A stretch of 64,000 nucleotides of DNA, from contig NZ_VIWO01000015.1 in NCBI RefSeq assembly GCF_007829335.1, positions 1-64,000 of the forward strand, in the 5' to 3' direction. This DNA comes from Chitinophaga polysaccharea. Lineage in GTDB: Bacteria; Bacteroidota; Bacteroidia; Chitinophagales; Chitinophagaceae. Positions within the stretch are counted from its first letter, which is position 1. The number at the start of each line of letters is the position of its first letter. The notes below the pieces were generated by a model, which did no database searches, was not told where the DNA came from, and worked only from the letters and a program-made list of their open reading frames with translations. The translations under genes and the position numbers were made by a program. This document shows, one piece after another, positions 53,905 to 62,464 of the stretch.

Positions 53905-54666
53905 ATGAGAAAGAAAATTGTTGCAGGTAACTGGAAAATGAATCTTACGCTGGCGCAGGGCGAGCAGTTGATCAACGACATTCTGCAGGCTGGGCTCCGG
54001 TTGAAAGAGGGGCAGGAAGTAGTAGTAGCTACGCCGTTTCCTTACTTGCAGAAGGCGAAGTCTTTACTGAAGAACTATCCTGGTTTTTATGTAGCGGCAC
54101 AGAACTGTTACAGTGAAAAATCCGGCGCCTATACCGGCGAGGTATCTGCCGAAATGCTGCAATCAATTGGGGTGGATTATGTGATCCTGGGTCACTCTGA
54201 GAGAAGGGAATATTTCCAGGAGAGCAATGCGATGCTGGCAAAGAAGATTGACCTGGTGCTGGCGAATGGATTAAAGCCTATTTTCTGTTGTGGAGAGCCG
54301 CTGGAAATACGGCAGGCGGAAACACAGAATGCTTTTGTAGCGAAGCAGTTGGAGGAGAGTTTGTTTCACCTGGCAGTAGAGCAGCTGAAGCAGGTAGTGA
54401 TTGCGTACGAGCCTATCTGGGCGATTGGTACGGGTTTAACTGCCAGTGCAGCGCAGGCGCAGGATATGCATGCTTTTATCCGGTCACAGATTGCTAATAA
54501 ATTTGGCCGCGAGGCGGCGTTGCATACGACTATTTTGTACGGAGGCAGTGCCAAGCCAGGTAATGCTGCTGAACTGTTTGCCCAGGGGGATGTAGATGGG
54601 GGGCTCATTGGTGGCGCTTCTTTGGTAGCAGCAGATTTTGTGGCTATTATAGAAAAGCTGTCATAA
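53905..54666 (+). CDS. tpiA: Triose-phosphate isomerase
   Basis: A 253-residue TIM barrel. GNWKMN holds the catalytic lysine, VILGHSERRE the electrophilic histidine and VIAYEPIWAIGTG the catalytic glutamate; the flexible loop is intact. It interconverts dihydroxyacetone phosphate and glyceraldehyde 3-phosphate in glycolysis. It follows the nucleotidyltransferase gene by 13 nt and ends with a terminator. Confidence 0.98.
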   Translation: MRKKIVAGNWKMNLTLAQGEQLINDILQAGLRLKEGQEVVVATPFPYLQKAKSLLKNYPGFYVAAQNCYSEKSGAYTGEVSAEMLQSIGVDYVILGHSERREYFQESNAMLAKKIDLVLANGLKPIFCCGEPLEIRQAETQNAFVAKQLEESLFHLAVEQLKQVVIAYEPIWAIGTGLTASAAQAQDMHAFIRSQIANKFGREAALHTTILYGGSAKPGNAAELFAQGDVDGGLIGGASLVAADFVAIIEKLS

Positions 54667-54680
54667 GTAAATAATTGAGG

Positions 54681-54712
54681 AATACGCAGTTAATAAAGCT
54701 GCGTATTTTTTT
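54681..54712 (+). terminator. tpiA terminator
   Basis: ATACGCAG (54682-54689) pairs with CTGCGTAT (54699-54706), followed by a T run. Confidence 0.85.
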
Positions 54713-54801
54713 AGTAAAAAATGCTAAAAAAATTAGTATTTCCGAAAAAAGGTTGTATATTCGTATTGTCATTCTAACAGGAAGAATTAAAATATCAGGT
54801 T

Positions 54802-55398
54802 ATGAATACGAATTATGAGATTTCGGAAGAGTTATTTGATTATTTGTTGGTAGTGAATCCGGATGCTTCGGTAGCTAAGGATGTGACCCGTGTTCGTCAG
54901 TTTGTAGCAGCGGAGTTGGGTGATCCGGGGATGTCTGGTGCGCCGGTTCATGTGGCGTTGTTCAGGTCTGCTTTTCCTGAGCGTTTCCAGGAAGACTTTG
55001 TGATGATGCTCGAAGGAGTGGCGCGTAAGCAATCGGGTTTTGCGGTGTATACGGCCAAGATGGATGCTTATCGTCATACTGATGGCAACAATAGTGTTTT
55101 CATTAATGTGGCTAATCCCAAACCACTGGTGGAGTTACATCGGAGTATTATGCAGGCTTTCGAGCTGAAGCCGCAATCTTTCCGTCCGCATATTATGCTG
55201 GCCCGGGGATTACATGATGCGGAGGTAAATATGATTATGCCATCGCTGGCCCAGCAGGTATTTGTACGCAGTTTCAATTGCCATTGTTTCAGTTTGCTGA
55301 AACGTTCTGCCAGCGGCGGTAAATATGAACGTGTAAGAGATTTTGTATTTGGAGATATTGAACATATGGTTGGTTCATTGTTTAATTATGCTGCGTAG
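54802..55398 (+). CDS. 2H phosphoesterase-like protein with altered motifs
   Basis: A 198-residue protein laid out like the LigT/2'-5' RNA ligase (2H) family: the first motif is PVHVALF with H50, the second FRPHIMLAR with H130, 80 residues apart. In active members each is HxT/S; here the Thr/Ser positions are Ala and Met, so activity is doubtful. AVYTAKMDAYRHTDG and VFINVANPKPLVELHRSIMQAF fit the fold between the motifs. It stands alone between tpiA and a 524-nt gene-free stretch. The assignment is from the motif pattern. Confidence 0.6.
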   Translation: MNTNYEISEELFDYLLVVNPDASVAKDVTRVRQFVAAELGDPGMSGAPVHVALFRSAFPERFQEDFVMMLEGVARKQSGFAVYTAKMDAYRHTDGNNSVFINVANPKPLVELHRSIMQAFELKPQSFRPHIMLARGLHDAEVNMIMPSLAQQVFVRSFNCHCFSLLKRSASGGKYERVRDFVFGDIEHMVGSLFNYAA

Positions 55399-55922
55399 TC
55401 AGCTCATGATTATCTGACCAGGGCATTAGCGGATAGCAGATTCGCAGCATGGATGAAATTGGACGGATATAGTAGCGGATGTAATAATTTGTTTACCCCT
55501 ATATTACCCCTATATCAATTTTCATCAGTGTTTGATTCCCTCAAGTTAGCCACCTTTCATACTGTTGCTGTTGCAGTCTTAAGCTGCTGTCTGCTGATGG
55601 AGGCGAAGCGTGCAACATATTATTAGATCCGTTGTTCCCCCGGTTTCCTGCGGTGCTTCGTATCTACTGTCTGGTAATGCCTGGTTCAGATATTTTGATA
55701 TAAATAGATCTTGAATAGATCCAATAGGCTATTTGTTCATTCGGATAAATTGTTCGTTAAATGCCTTGTTGATGTTCAATTCCCCTTCAGCTTTTGGAAT
55801 AAACTTTGGGTTGTTTGTATCTTTGCCGGAAAATTGGCTTTTTAAGTAGCTATTTAAGTAGCGATTGTTGTTATATAACATATTCAACATCAAGCCAATA
55901 CTAGATAATTTTATAAATATTT
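55399..55922. other. Gene-free region before the acylphosphatase gene
   Basis: No protein or tRNA-like sequence is recognisable in these 524 nt. It holds a CCCCTATAT direct repeat near 55497-55515, a promoter for acyP at 55793-55825, and a TTTAAGTAGC direct repeat in the leader. It is large for this tightly packed window, so a non-coding RNA or a decayed gene is possible. Confidence 0.55.
55793..55825 (+). promoter_or_regulatory. Putative acylphosphatase promoter
   Basis: TTTG (55793-55796), 21 nt, TATCTTTG (55818-55825). The predicted leader is about 90 nt. Confidence 0.6.
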
Positions 55923-56210
55923 ATGGCAACAGGAACAATGGTACACAAGGAAATTATTGTGAAAGGTCGGGTACAGGGGGTAGGATTCAGGGCTAATGCT
56001 AAACGCGTAGCAGATTCGATGAATGTACAAGGGCAGGTAAAAAATCTGTTGGATGGAAACGTGTGGATCCTGGCAGAGGCGCCGGAAGATGCAATGGAGG
56101 CCTTTATCGACTGGTGTAAGTCTGGTCCGGCAATGGCGGCGGTGAAAGAATTAGACATTACCACAGGCGAAGTACAACATATCAAAGGGTTTACTATCCT
56201 TTATTCATAA
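55923..56210 (+). CDS. acyP: Acylphosphatase
   Basis: A 95-residue enzyme. GRVQGVGFRANAKRVAD carries the catalytic arginine and VKNLLDGNVWI the asparagine segment; the C-terminal KGFTILYS is typical. It hydrolyses acyl phosphates such as acetyl phosphate or carbamoyl phosphate. It has its own promoter with a leader of about 90 nt and is followed by a long inverted repeat shared with the convergent C1 peptidase gene. Confidence 0.92.
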   Translation: MATGTMVHKEIIVKGRVQGVGFRANAKRVADSMNVQGQVKNLLDGNVWILAEAPEDAMEAFIDWCKSGPAMAAVKELDITTGEVQHIKGFTILYS

Positions 56211-56299
56211 ATCCTCCCGGTACGGTAACAGCAGGTGTTCAGTTACCTATGCCATCATCAATTGTAGTGAAAAAGTTAACTGTAACGGGTTGACAAGAG

Positions 56300-56357
56300 G
56301 TGCAAAGAAATTTACGGAGCATCGCAACTGAATACCACCGTGTAAATTTCTTTGCAC
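56300..56357. terminator. 16-bp inverted repeat between convergent acyP and C1 peptidase genes
   Basis: GTGCAAAGAAATTTAC (56300-56315) and its perfect complement (56342-56357) flank a 26-nt loop, between the two convergent stops. A bidirectional terminator is the simplest reading, though the stem is AT-rich and the loop long. Confidence 0.6.
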
Positions 56358-56376
56358 ATTTTGTCATATGATAGCG

Positions 56377-57507
56377 TTAGTTGAGACTGGTATATTTCTT
56401 TTGTAAAGACTTGTCCAGTGCAGCTTTGGGCACTACAATGGTAATGGTATTTACAGCAAAATAAGCTTCAGAAACATTCAGGTAGCCACCAAATGGGCTG
56501 GCATTCTTACCCCAGGAATTTTTCACCAGGAAAAAAGTTTTACCCTTAGGCGTTTTTTCTATACCGGTGATATGCATCAGGTGGTCATCCTGTGTAATCA
56601 ATTCTTCGTATAGCTGTTGCCGTGAATCCTGTGTATAGCTGGGTTCCTGCATTTCAGGGTCTATGCTATCCTTGGGCAGGGGAACACTAGCGGAAGTAAG
56701 CAGTGCGTAACCGCGGCTGCCGGCAAATCCTTTATTGCTTACATCGGCATCCCATAATACCGTATAGCCTTTTTGCAGGGCGGTTTCAGTGATGCTGGTG
56801 AGCTCTTTCAACGGTACATTGAAGTAAGCGCCGTTAGAGAAATTATCCGGCACCTCTACAATAAAAGATTTATAGAAAGGATGATGAGTAAAGGAAGTCA
56901 GGAAAACATAGTCGTCTTCATTAAACTGTACCACTTCTTTGGCAAAGCTTTGCGGCGTATAGGTTTTTCCATTGTATTCAAAGGTAGCAGGAGGCTTACC
57001 CATGTAAGTATCGAGGATACCGGTAAATTCGCTTATCCAATTATCGGGAACGGGAGATACTTTAATGATACTGTCCAGATATTTTTTCATCGCTATCACC
57101 ATTTGACCGTGGTCGTGTATGGTGGCATTATTTTTTAAGCCGCTGTAAACGTTTTCCGGTTCTATGCCATAAGCGGCAATAGCGCGAATGACATCATGCG
57201 CCAGTCCTCCTTCGTCGAAGCGGGTAAATCCCTGGCGCCGTACATAGTTCTTGGCTTTTTCTATATAAACGTTACGGGCGGTAAACATTTCAGACAGATC
57301 AAGCTCGGGTAATCCTTTACGCAAACTTTCCGATTCTATCATGGAAGTGGAGGAGAAGTCCCAGCAGGTGCCTGTCATGCCCTGGTTTTTCACGGGAGTG
57401 GCGGCGTTGATCCTGCCTTTTTCGAGGTTCTTAATCACCATGCCCTTTTCCTGTGCATTGACTGTGGTGGCGGCAAGCATGGCAAGTGTAATACAAAACG
57501 CTTTCAT
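56377..57507 (-). CDS. C1 family cysteine peptidase (aminopeptidase C type)
   Basis: A 376-residue exported protein with signal MKAFCITLAMLAATTVNAQ. The papain-fold active site is NQGMTGTCWDFSS with C48, the histidine lies in DDHLMHITGI and the asparagine in VKNSWGKN. The insertion pattern resembles bleomycin hydrolase/PepC (C1B) rather than classic papain. The signal peptide places it in the periplasm or outside the cell, unlike most PepC. It probably trims peptides. Confidence 0.9.
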   Translation of the reverse strand: MKAFCITLAMLAATTVNAQEKGMVIKNLEKGRINAATPVKNQGMTGTCWDFSSTSMIESESLRKGLPELDLSEMFTARNVYIEKAKNYVRRQGFTRFDEGGLAHDVIRAIAAYGIEPENVYSGLKNNATIHDHGQMVIAMKKYLDSIIKVSPVPDNWISEFTGILDTYMGKPPATFEYNGKTYTPQSFAKEVVQFNEDDYVFLTSFTHHPFYKSFIVEVPDNFSNGAYFNVPLKELTSITETALQKGYTVLWDADVSNKGFAGSRGYALLTSASVPLPKDSIDPEMQEPSYTQDSRQQLYEELITQDDHLMHITGIEKTPKGKTFFLVKNSWGKNASPFGGYLNVSEAYFAVNTITIVVPKAALDKSLQKKYTSLN

Positions 57508-57637
57508 AAACTATTTCATTAAGTTATATCTCTAAAGGTAAGTGAACCCACTTAAAAAAAAATACCATTACCGTATGAACGGCAATGGTACCTGTTTTAT
57601 CCGCGATAGAATGACAGTGATCGGCTTTTTAGGGGCA

Positions 57638-60106
57638 TTATGATTTTTTAATAGTCACATGCCGTCCACCCTGGAGATATTGTTCATATTTGGAGTAAAC
57701 GCTTTCTGGTTGCTTAACTCCGTTAATGAACAGGCCTCCGCTGTTTTTTTCTATAGTATATTTTTGGGATGGATCGATTAGCTTGTCGGCCGCCATCTTT
57801 TCAATCATTTCCTGGTTTTTCCTGGCTCTATCAGCGGCTTCTGCTGATCTTTTCTCTGCTTGTTTGGCTCTTTCTGCAGCTTCCTGGGAGCGTTTCTCTG
57901 CGTCTTTAGCACGTTGGTCGGCTTCGGCGGCTCTTTTCTGAGCATCTTGCTCGCGTTGCGCAGCCTCTTTATCCCTTTTCTCTGCTTGTATATCCCTGTT
58001 TTTCGCGTCTTTTTCGCGCTGTTCAGCTTCGGCAGCTCTTTTCCGGGCGTCTTGCTCACGTTGCGCGGCTTCTTTATTTCTTTTTTCGGCTTGTATTTCC
58101 CTGTTTCTTGCCTCTTTTTCCCTGATTCTAGCTTCCTTTTCCCTGTTTCTGGTATCTTGTTCTCTTTGGGCGGCTTCGGCGTTGCGCTGAGCGCCTTCCC
58201 TGGTACGACCGATGCCTTCCCGTGTCCTGCGGGCTGCTTCCCTGGTTCTGGCTGCATTGGCCAGGCCTTCCTCGCGTTGCTTGCGAACTTCTTCTTTATC
58301 GATGGTGGTATCGAAGTGGAATTTATCTGTCTGCATGCTTCTCAATGCATTGTTGAGGCTCTTGCTGACATTGCGGTTAATAGCGTCGAAGTCAATATTT
58401 TTCAGGGCCTTGGCAGCCTCCTGTTGAGCGCTGGTGAGCTTGTCCCAGTCAATATCTTTCAGGGCAGCCATGCTTTCTGCCTGTGCTTTCTTTACTTCGG
58501 CAGACAGGTTGGCCATATTGATATTTTGAGTAGCAATGCGGATATCTTCCTGCACCTTTTTCATATCCACATTTTTCAGCTGCCTCATAGCGGCGTCGAT
58601 GCTTTTCTGGGCAGCTGCTATCTGTTTGCGTATCTCTTCCCGGTCAACAGTGGTATCGTTGTAAAAGACGTGGTTACGCGTAAAGAGGTGGTTTTGGGTA
58701 TTGACTTTAACGTTGGCAGTGACGTTTTGATGGACAATGTCATCAATTTTCAGGTCTTGTATTTTCACGTTGTCTACACTCAGGTCTTGCACGTCCTCAA
58801 TCTGAACATTTATGGACTGATCCTTGGCCTGGTTGGTCATTGGACTGGGCGATTGAGAGGGCATCGGCCCAAGTCCTGTCTGCAGAGGCGCTAAAGGCCC
58901 CATGGAACTGGCGGGTTCAGGCAATACCACATCCTTTATCTCCACAGCGTTAGCGGCTGGTGCAGGACTGGCCACATCCAGTTGTTGACGGAAGGTACCT
59001 GAAGCGGATTTACCTGTTTCCCGGGCAGTATTGCTTTTAGGAGCGGTAGTATCAACAGGATGTTCAGCTGTTTTATGTTCTTTTCCTTTAGCGGGATTGA
59101 ACCATGCAATGGATACGAGGCCAGTAGCAATGATTAAGACAGCAAGAAATTTTTGGCTATAATTAAGATTTTTTGTCTTCATTTCCATGATACGTTTAAT
59201 GCGGTGAAACAGATGTTGTTTGCTGTTTGCCGCAGCCATAGTAAGCCGGTTGGCGGTTAACCGGTATTCTTCCAGGGCTACGAGGGCATGAGCATATTGC
59301 AATGGTTGAACCGTACTGGCAATAACGAGGTCATCGCAGCAGTGTTCTCTTTCAATGCGGATGGCTTTGGAAATCAGCCATACAAAGGGATTGAAGAAGA
59401 GGATGGTTTCAACAATTGACTGGAAGATATTCAACAGATAATCATTACGTTTGATATGAGCGAGCTCGTGCAGCAGCACCGCTTCCAGCTGTTCTTCGCT
59501 GAGGTTATTCACCATTGCTATGGGCAAGAGGATGAGCGGTTTTAAGAAGCCGAGCATTACCGGCACCTGTACATGCTGAGAAATCAGCACTTTCACCTTG
59601 CGGGGAATCTGTAATCGCGCGGCAAGTTTGTCCAGGTGTTTATCCCAGGCGTTGCCCATCGATTCGATATGAGTGGTGCGGATGCGCTGTAAATGAAACA
59701 GGTCAGACAACAATTTGATGGTCATAATAGCGATCCCGGCAACGTAGAGCGTAACAAGGAAAGGAAAATAGCCTTCGAGGTTGGGAAACAGCCATACCAG
59801 AGGTTCCTGGCCATGGTACATCACCGGGTTCGGTGTTGTGATGTATGCCGTATCCACCATTTGCGTAGCTGCTTCTCTTGCGTCTGCAAGGCGTTGAATA
59901 TGCATAAACAGGGTCGCCAGAAACCAGGTAAAAATGCCCGAGAGGGATAACAACGACAGGTTATACTTGATCTTTGCCCCCGCCTGAGGCCACAATTTAA
60001 ACACTATCCGCAGGCAGGCATAGATGAGGCATGCCTGCCACATGGAATGAAGGATCGTCCATCCCAGGGCGCGTACAAAATCGCCCGTAATAGGTAGTAA
60101 TTGCAT
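57638..60106 (-). CDS. M56 (BlaR1-like) sensor peptidase with long charged coiled coil
   Basis: An 822-residue membrane protein from MQLLPITGDFVRALGW. The N-terminal part has about four transmembrane helices and the zinc peptidase motif HELAH at 213-217. After the membrane region comes an Ala/Pro-rich linker, two repeated units (NDTTVDREEIRKQ and FDTTIDKEEVRKQ), then a run of roughly 170 residues dominated by Glu, Arg, Lys, Ala and Gln, such as REQDARKRAAEAEQREKDAK, a coiled coil made of near-identical 10- to 20-residue units. A short tail ends with GGRHVTIKKS. The longer frame from 60241 overlaps blaI and is rejected. It is probably the sensor that cleaves or inactivates the adjacent BlaI repressor; no penicillin-binding sensor domain is present. 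Confidence 0.85.
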   Translation of the reverse strand: MQLLPITGDFVRALGWTILHSMWQACLIYACLRIVFKLWPQAGAKIKYNLSLLSLSGIFTWFLATLFMHIQRLADAREAATQMVDTAYITTPNPVMYHGQEPLVWLFPNLEGYFPFLVTLYVAGIAIMTIKLLSDLFHLQRIRTTHIESMGNAWDKHLDKLAARLQIPRKVKVLISQHVQVPVMLGFLKPLILLPIAMVNNLSEEQLEAVLLHELAHIKRNDYLLNIFQSIVETILFFNPFVWLISKAIRIEREHCCDDLVIASTVQPLQYAHALVALEEYRLTANRLTMAAANSKQHLFHRIKRIMEMKTKNLNYSQKFLAVLIIATGLVSIAWFNPAKGKEHKTAEHPVDTTAPKSNTARETGKSASGTFRQQLDVASPAPAANAVEIKDVVLPEPASSMGPLAPLQTGLGPMPSQSPSPMTNQAKDQSINVQIEDVQDLSVDNVKIQDLKIDDIVHQNVTANVKVNTQNHLFTRNHVFYNDTTVDREEIRKQIAAAQKSIDAAMRQLKNVDMKKVQEDIRIATQNINMANLSAEVKKAQAESMAALKDIDWDKLTSAQQEAAKALKNIDFDAINRNVSKSLNNALRSMQTDKFHFDTTIDKEEVRKQREEGLANAARTREAARRTREGIGRTREGAQRNAEAAQREQDTRNREKEARIREKEARNREIQAEKRNKEAAQREQDARKRAAEAEQREKDAKNRDIQAEKRDKEAAQREQDAQKRAAEADQRAKDAEKRSQEAAERAKQAEKRSAEAADRARKNQEMIEKMAADKLIDPSQKYTIEKNSGGLFINGVKQPESVYSKYEQYLQGGRHVTIKKS

Positions 60107-60116
60107 GGTAATAGAT

Positions 60117-60506
60117 TTACCTGTTTTTCTTTTGTTGTTTTTCCATGTCTGACAGATACTGACGAATTTTATCCAGTTCTTCTTCAGATGATTTATGCTG
60201 GCCCAGGGCCTGCATAACCAGCTGGGAAGCCGAACCACCAAAAACAGTATCTATCATTTTATTCAATAGCTGTTGCTGCGTTGTTTGCTGTGAAATGGCG
60301 GCAGTGTATACATGGGTTTTACTGCTGGTATCGCGCTGCAGCAGTTCTTTCTCATGCATAATCTGCATCAGTTTCAGGGTAGTGGTATAACCGGCATCTT
60401 TCGTTTGAGATAAGATATCATGTACCTCCCGAACGGTGCTGGGGCCTTTTTCCCAAAGTATACTCAGAATTTCCAATTCACTTTCTGTAGGCCGGATCTG
60501 TTTCAA
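60117..60506 (-). CDS. BlaI/MecI/CopY family transcriptional repressor
   Basis: A 129-residue winged-helix regulator: PTESELEILSILWEKGPSTVREVHDIL is the family start, and GYTTTLKLMQIMHEKELLQRD contains the recognition helix. The C-terminal helices dimerise. The M56 sensor starts 10 nt after its stop. Two operators flank the -7 element of its own promoter, indicating autorepression that the M56 protein relieves, as in the bla and mec systems. Confidence 0.93.
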   Translation of the reverse strand: MKQIRPTESELEILSILWEKGPSTVREVHDILSQTKDAGYTTTLKLMQIMHEKELLQRDTSSKTHVYTAAISQQTTQQQLLNKMIDTVFGGSASQLVMQALGQHKSSEEELDKIRQYLSDMEKQQKKNR

Positions 60507-60536
60507 AATGATGATAATTAAAGATGATTATTGTTG

Positions 60537-60552
60537 TACGAATATCTTCGTA
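60537..60552. promoter_or_regulatory. BlaI operator 1
   Basis: TACGAATATCTTCGTA is a perfect inverted repeat with 6-nt arms and a 4-nt centre, matching the TACA/TGTA-type dyad of BlaI/MecI operators in form. It lies at the expected transcription start of blaI. Confidence 0.7.
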
Positions 60553-60554
60553 AT

Positions 60555-60585
60555 CAAATGTACGATAGTTTTCGTAAATGCCAAA
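60555..60585 (-). promoter_or_regulatory. blaI promoter
   Basis: On the minus strand TTTG (60585-60582), 19 nt, TACATTTG (60562-60555): a full consensus match. Both operators overlap or abut it. Confidence 0.75.
60561..60576. promoter_or_regulatory. BlaI operator 2
   Basis: TACGATAGTTTTCGTA is the same dyad with one mismatch, centred 24 nt from operator 1, within the promoter spacer. Confidence 0.6.
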
Positions 60586-60602
60586 TATTTCTGCATTTTT
60601 TC

Positions 60603-61478
60603 TCATTCGGCAGGCGGCGGAGGTTGCTGCCGCAGTTGCCGCGTGGTTTTCCGGCTACCATCGGCACTCCAGCCCGGTGCATCAAAGATATAGTGCCAGG
60701 CCTCCCGTGGGGAATGGGCCTGTCGCACGTCTTTCCAGATATCTATCCATTCATGCGTAGCGATCCAGAAGGGATTGTAAGTATGTATATTTTTAGTGAG
60801 ACCGTATACTGGCCGTTGTTTTTCGGCAGTAAACGTACCAAACATGCGGTCCCAGATAATCAGGATGCCGGCATGATTACGATCGAGATAATCGAGGTCG
60901 GAGCCATGGTGAACGCGATGGTGGGAGGGCGTATTAAAGATGTACTCGATAGGTGCAGGGAGCTTGTTGATGACCTCTGTATGTATCCAGAACTGGTAAA
61001 TAAGGCTGATGGCCTGCATGCTCATCACCATCACCGGGTGGAAGCCTATGAGCGGCATCCACAGCCAGAAAACGAAGGTGCCGGTGAGATTGCCGGTCCA
61101 GTTTTGCCGCAGTGCAGTAGCCAGGTTATACTTTTGGGAGGAATGGTGGATAACATGAGAAGCCCAGAAGAAACGGATGGTGTGACTGGACCTGTGGAAC
61201 CAATAGTAACTGAAATCATCCGCAAAAAAGCAGAGTACCCATGCCCACCAGGTAAAACCCAGGGTAAAAAGCCGTAACTGGTAAATTGCCAGGTAAATGC
61301 CGAAAATAACGGCCTTGGTAAACAACCCGATGAAAACGTTGCCAAGTCCCATGGCAATGCTGCTCAGGGCATCTTTGGGCTCGTACAGGTGTTTTTTATC
61401 GATGGTGGTAAATATAATCTCCAGCAATATCAGGAGCACAAATCCAGGGATGGCATATGAAATCAGGTCGGGAGGCAT
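60603..61478 (-). CDS. Sterol desaturase/fatty acid hydroxylase superfamily protein
   Basis: A 291-residue membrane protein with about four hydrophobic segments. The histidine clusters that bind the di-iron centre are HRSSH, HVIHHS and HRVHHG. Reactions in the family are oxygen-dependent hydroxylation or desaturation of lipids; the substrate here is not known. It ends at the blaI promoter region and runs in the same direction as blaI, but the operators suggest separate control. Confidence 0.88.
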   Translation of the reverse strand: MPPDLISYAIPGFVLLILLEIIFTTIDKKHLYEPKDALSSIAMGLGNVFIGLFTKAVIFGIYLAIYQLRLFTLGFTWWAWVLCFFADDFSYYWFHRSSHTIRFFWASHVIHHSSQKYNLATALRQNWTGNLTGTFVFWLWMPLIGFHPVMVMSMQAISLIYQFWIHTEVINKLPAPIEYIFNTPSHHRVHHGSDLDYLDRNHAGILIIWDRMFGTFTAEKQRPVYGLTKNIHTYNPFWIATHEWIDIWKDVRQAHSPREAWHYIFDAPGWSADGSRKTTRQLRQQPPPPAE

Positions 61479-61524
61479 ACATAGCAGGTTTGTGTTACTG
61501 AAGTTAAGGAATAAAGCAGAAAAT

Positions 61525-61563
61525 AGAAAGCCCCCATGCGGTGAGCGCGGGGGCTTTCTGTTT
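61525..61563 (-). terminator. Terminator of the DUF4249/TonB-receptor operon
   Basis: AGAAAGCCCCC (61525-61535) pairs with GGGGGCTTTCT (61549-61559). On the minus strand it follows the DUF4249 stop and is trailed by an AT-rich stretch. Confidence 0.75.
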
Positions 61564-61576
61564 TCTGTGTCAAAAA

Positions 61577-62443
61577 TTACTTGATAATCGTTTTCTCTGC
61601 CTTGCTTACAGCGGAGGTACCAAAGCGGCCCAGTATTCTTACTTTACCGTTAGCTGTTGTATTTTCTACATTGCTTTTCACATTTTCCAACACCTTGGCA
61701 AACAAGCCACCAGCATTTACCTGGTCGTTTACCTGTTTGAGGAATTCGTAACTGGCATAAGTGAGAGAAGATAAGCGGACAATTACTTTTTCATTCGCCA
61801 GGAATGGTTTCTGATAGTCCGTTATACCTTCCTGGAGCGGGAGGATAAAGGGGATCCCATCTGCTACGCCATCATCGAAAGATCCGTCTACGGAGAAGTT
61901 ATCTTCCAGCCGTCTGAGCGTATCATTGCGGTAGGAGCGAATCCAGTAGTAGTCGGTGCCGCCGGCCAGGTCTTTGGCATAGAACTTTGCATAAAAACCT
62001 TCTTTACCGCTAAGCGCTTCTTCTTTTTTCTTGAATTCGTAGGTGATAGAATCTATTTGTGGTACTCTTTTGATGCTGTCGTAGGCATCGAAGGTTTCAT
62101 TTTTATATTGAATGTGCAGTTTATAGGCATGTCCAACTACGCCGATAGGCTTGCTGGTAGCGTCGTAGCTATACATTTTATTTTTAAAAACAAACGGGTA
62201 GGAGGTGCCGGTGGTGAGGTCTGTTAGCGTGATAGTAGCATCATCGATGATGGGAGCTGGGTTATCATCAGTGTAAGGAACAGACATTGTAAACCGGATG
62301 TTTTGTTGGCCGGTTTCGGTGGTAATCCAGGCGTCGAGCACGGGGTAAGACGTGCCTTTGGCGATGTTCAGATCGATTTTGTCTTCGCAGGCGGTTAATC
62401 CTGCTACGACTGCCGACAATATAAACAACAATGATTTTTTCAT
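61577..62443 (-). CDS. DUF4249 lipoprotein paired with a TonB receptor
   Basis: About 288 residues from MKKSLLFILSAVVAGLTAC, with the lipidated cysteine near 19 followed by EDKIDLNIAKGTSYPVLDAWITTETG, the standard DUF4249 start. It lies directly behind the TonB-dependent receptor gene, the usual family arrangement, and is presumed to help the receptor take up or bind its ligand at the cell surface. A longer frame from 62464 adds seven residues before the signal peptide. It is closer in arrangement to the norm than the orphan copy at 27527. Confidence 0.88.
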   Translation of the reverse strand: MKKSLLFILSAVVAGLTACEDKIDLNIAKGTSYPVLDAWITTETGQQNIRFTMSVPYTDDNPAPIIDDATITLTDLTTGTSYPFVFKNKMYSYDATSKPIGVVGHAYKLHIQYKNETFDAYDSIKRVPQIDSITYEFKKKEEALSGKEGFYAKFYAKDLAGGTDYYWIRSYRNDTLRRLEDNFSVDGSFDDGVADGIPFILPLQEGITDYQKPFLANEKVIVRLSSLTYASYEFLKQVNDQVNAGGLFAKVLENVKSNVENTTANGKVRILGRFGTSAVSKAEKTIIK

Positions 62444-62464
62444 CTGATTGAATTTTTTGGACAA

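Noticed and set aside
55497..55520. CRISPR-like direct repeats (CCCCTATAT)
   Set aside because: Only two short copies with no regular spacers, and no cas genes in the window.
57860..58894. 344-codon frame antisense to the M56 gene
   Set aside because: It results from the repetitive Glu/Arg/Lys codons of the coiled coil on the other strand; the translation is periodic and hydrophobic without any domain.
60107..60241. Extended start of the M56 gene
   Set aside because: The added 45 residues overlap blaI, carry no signal and break the usual MQLLPITGDF-type start.
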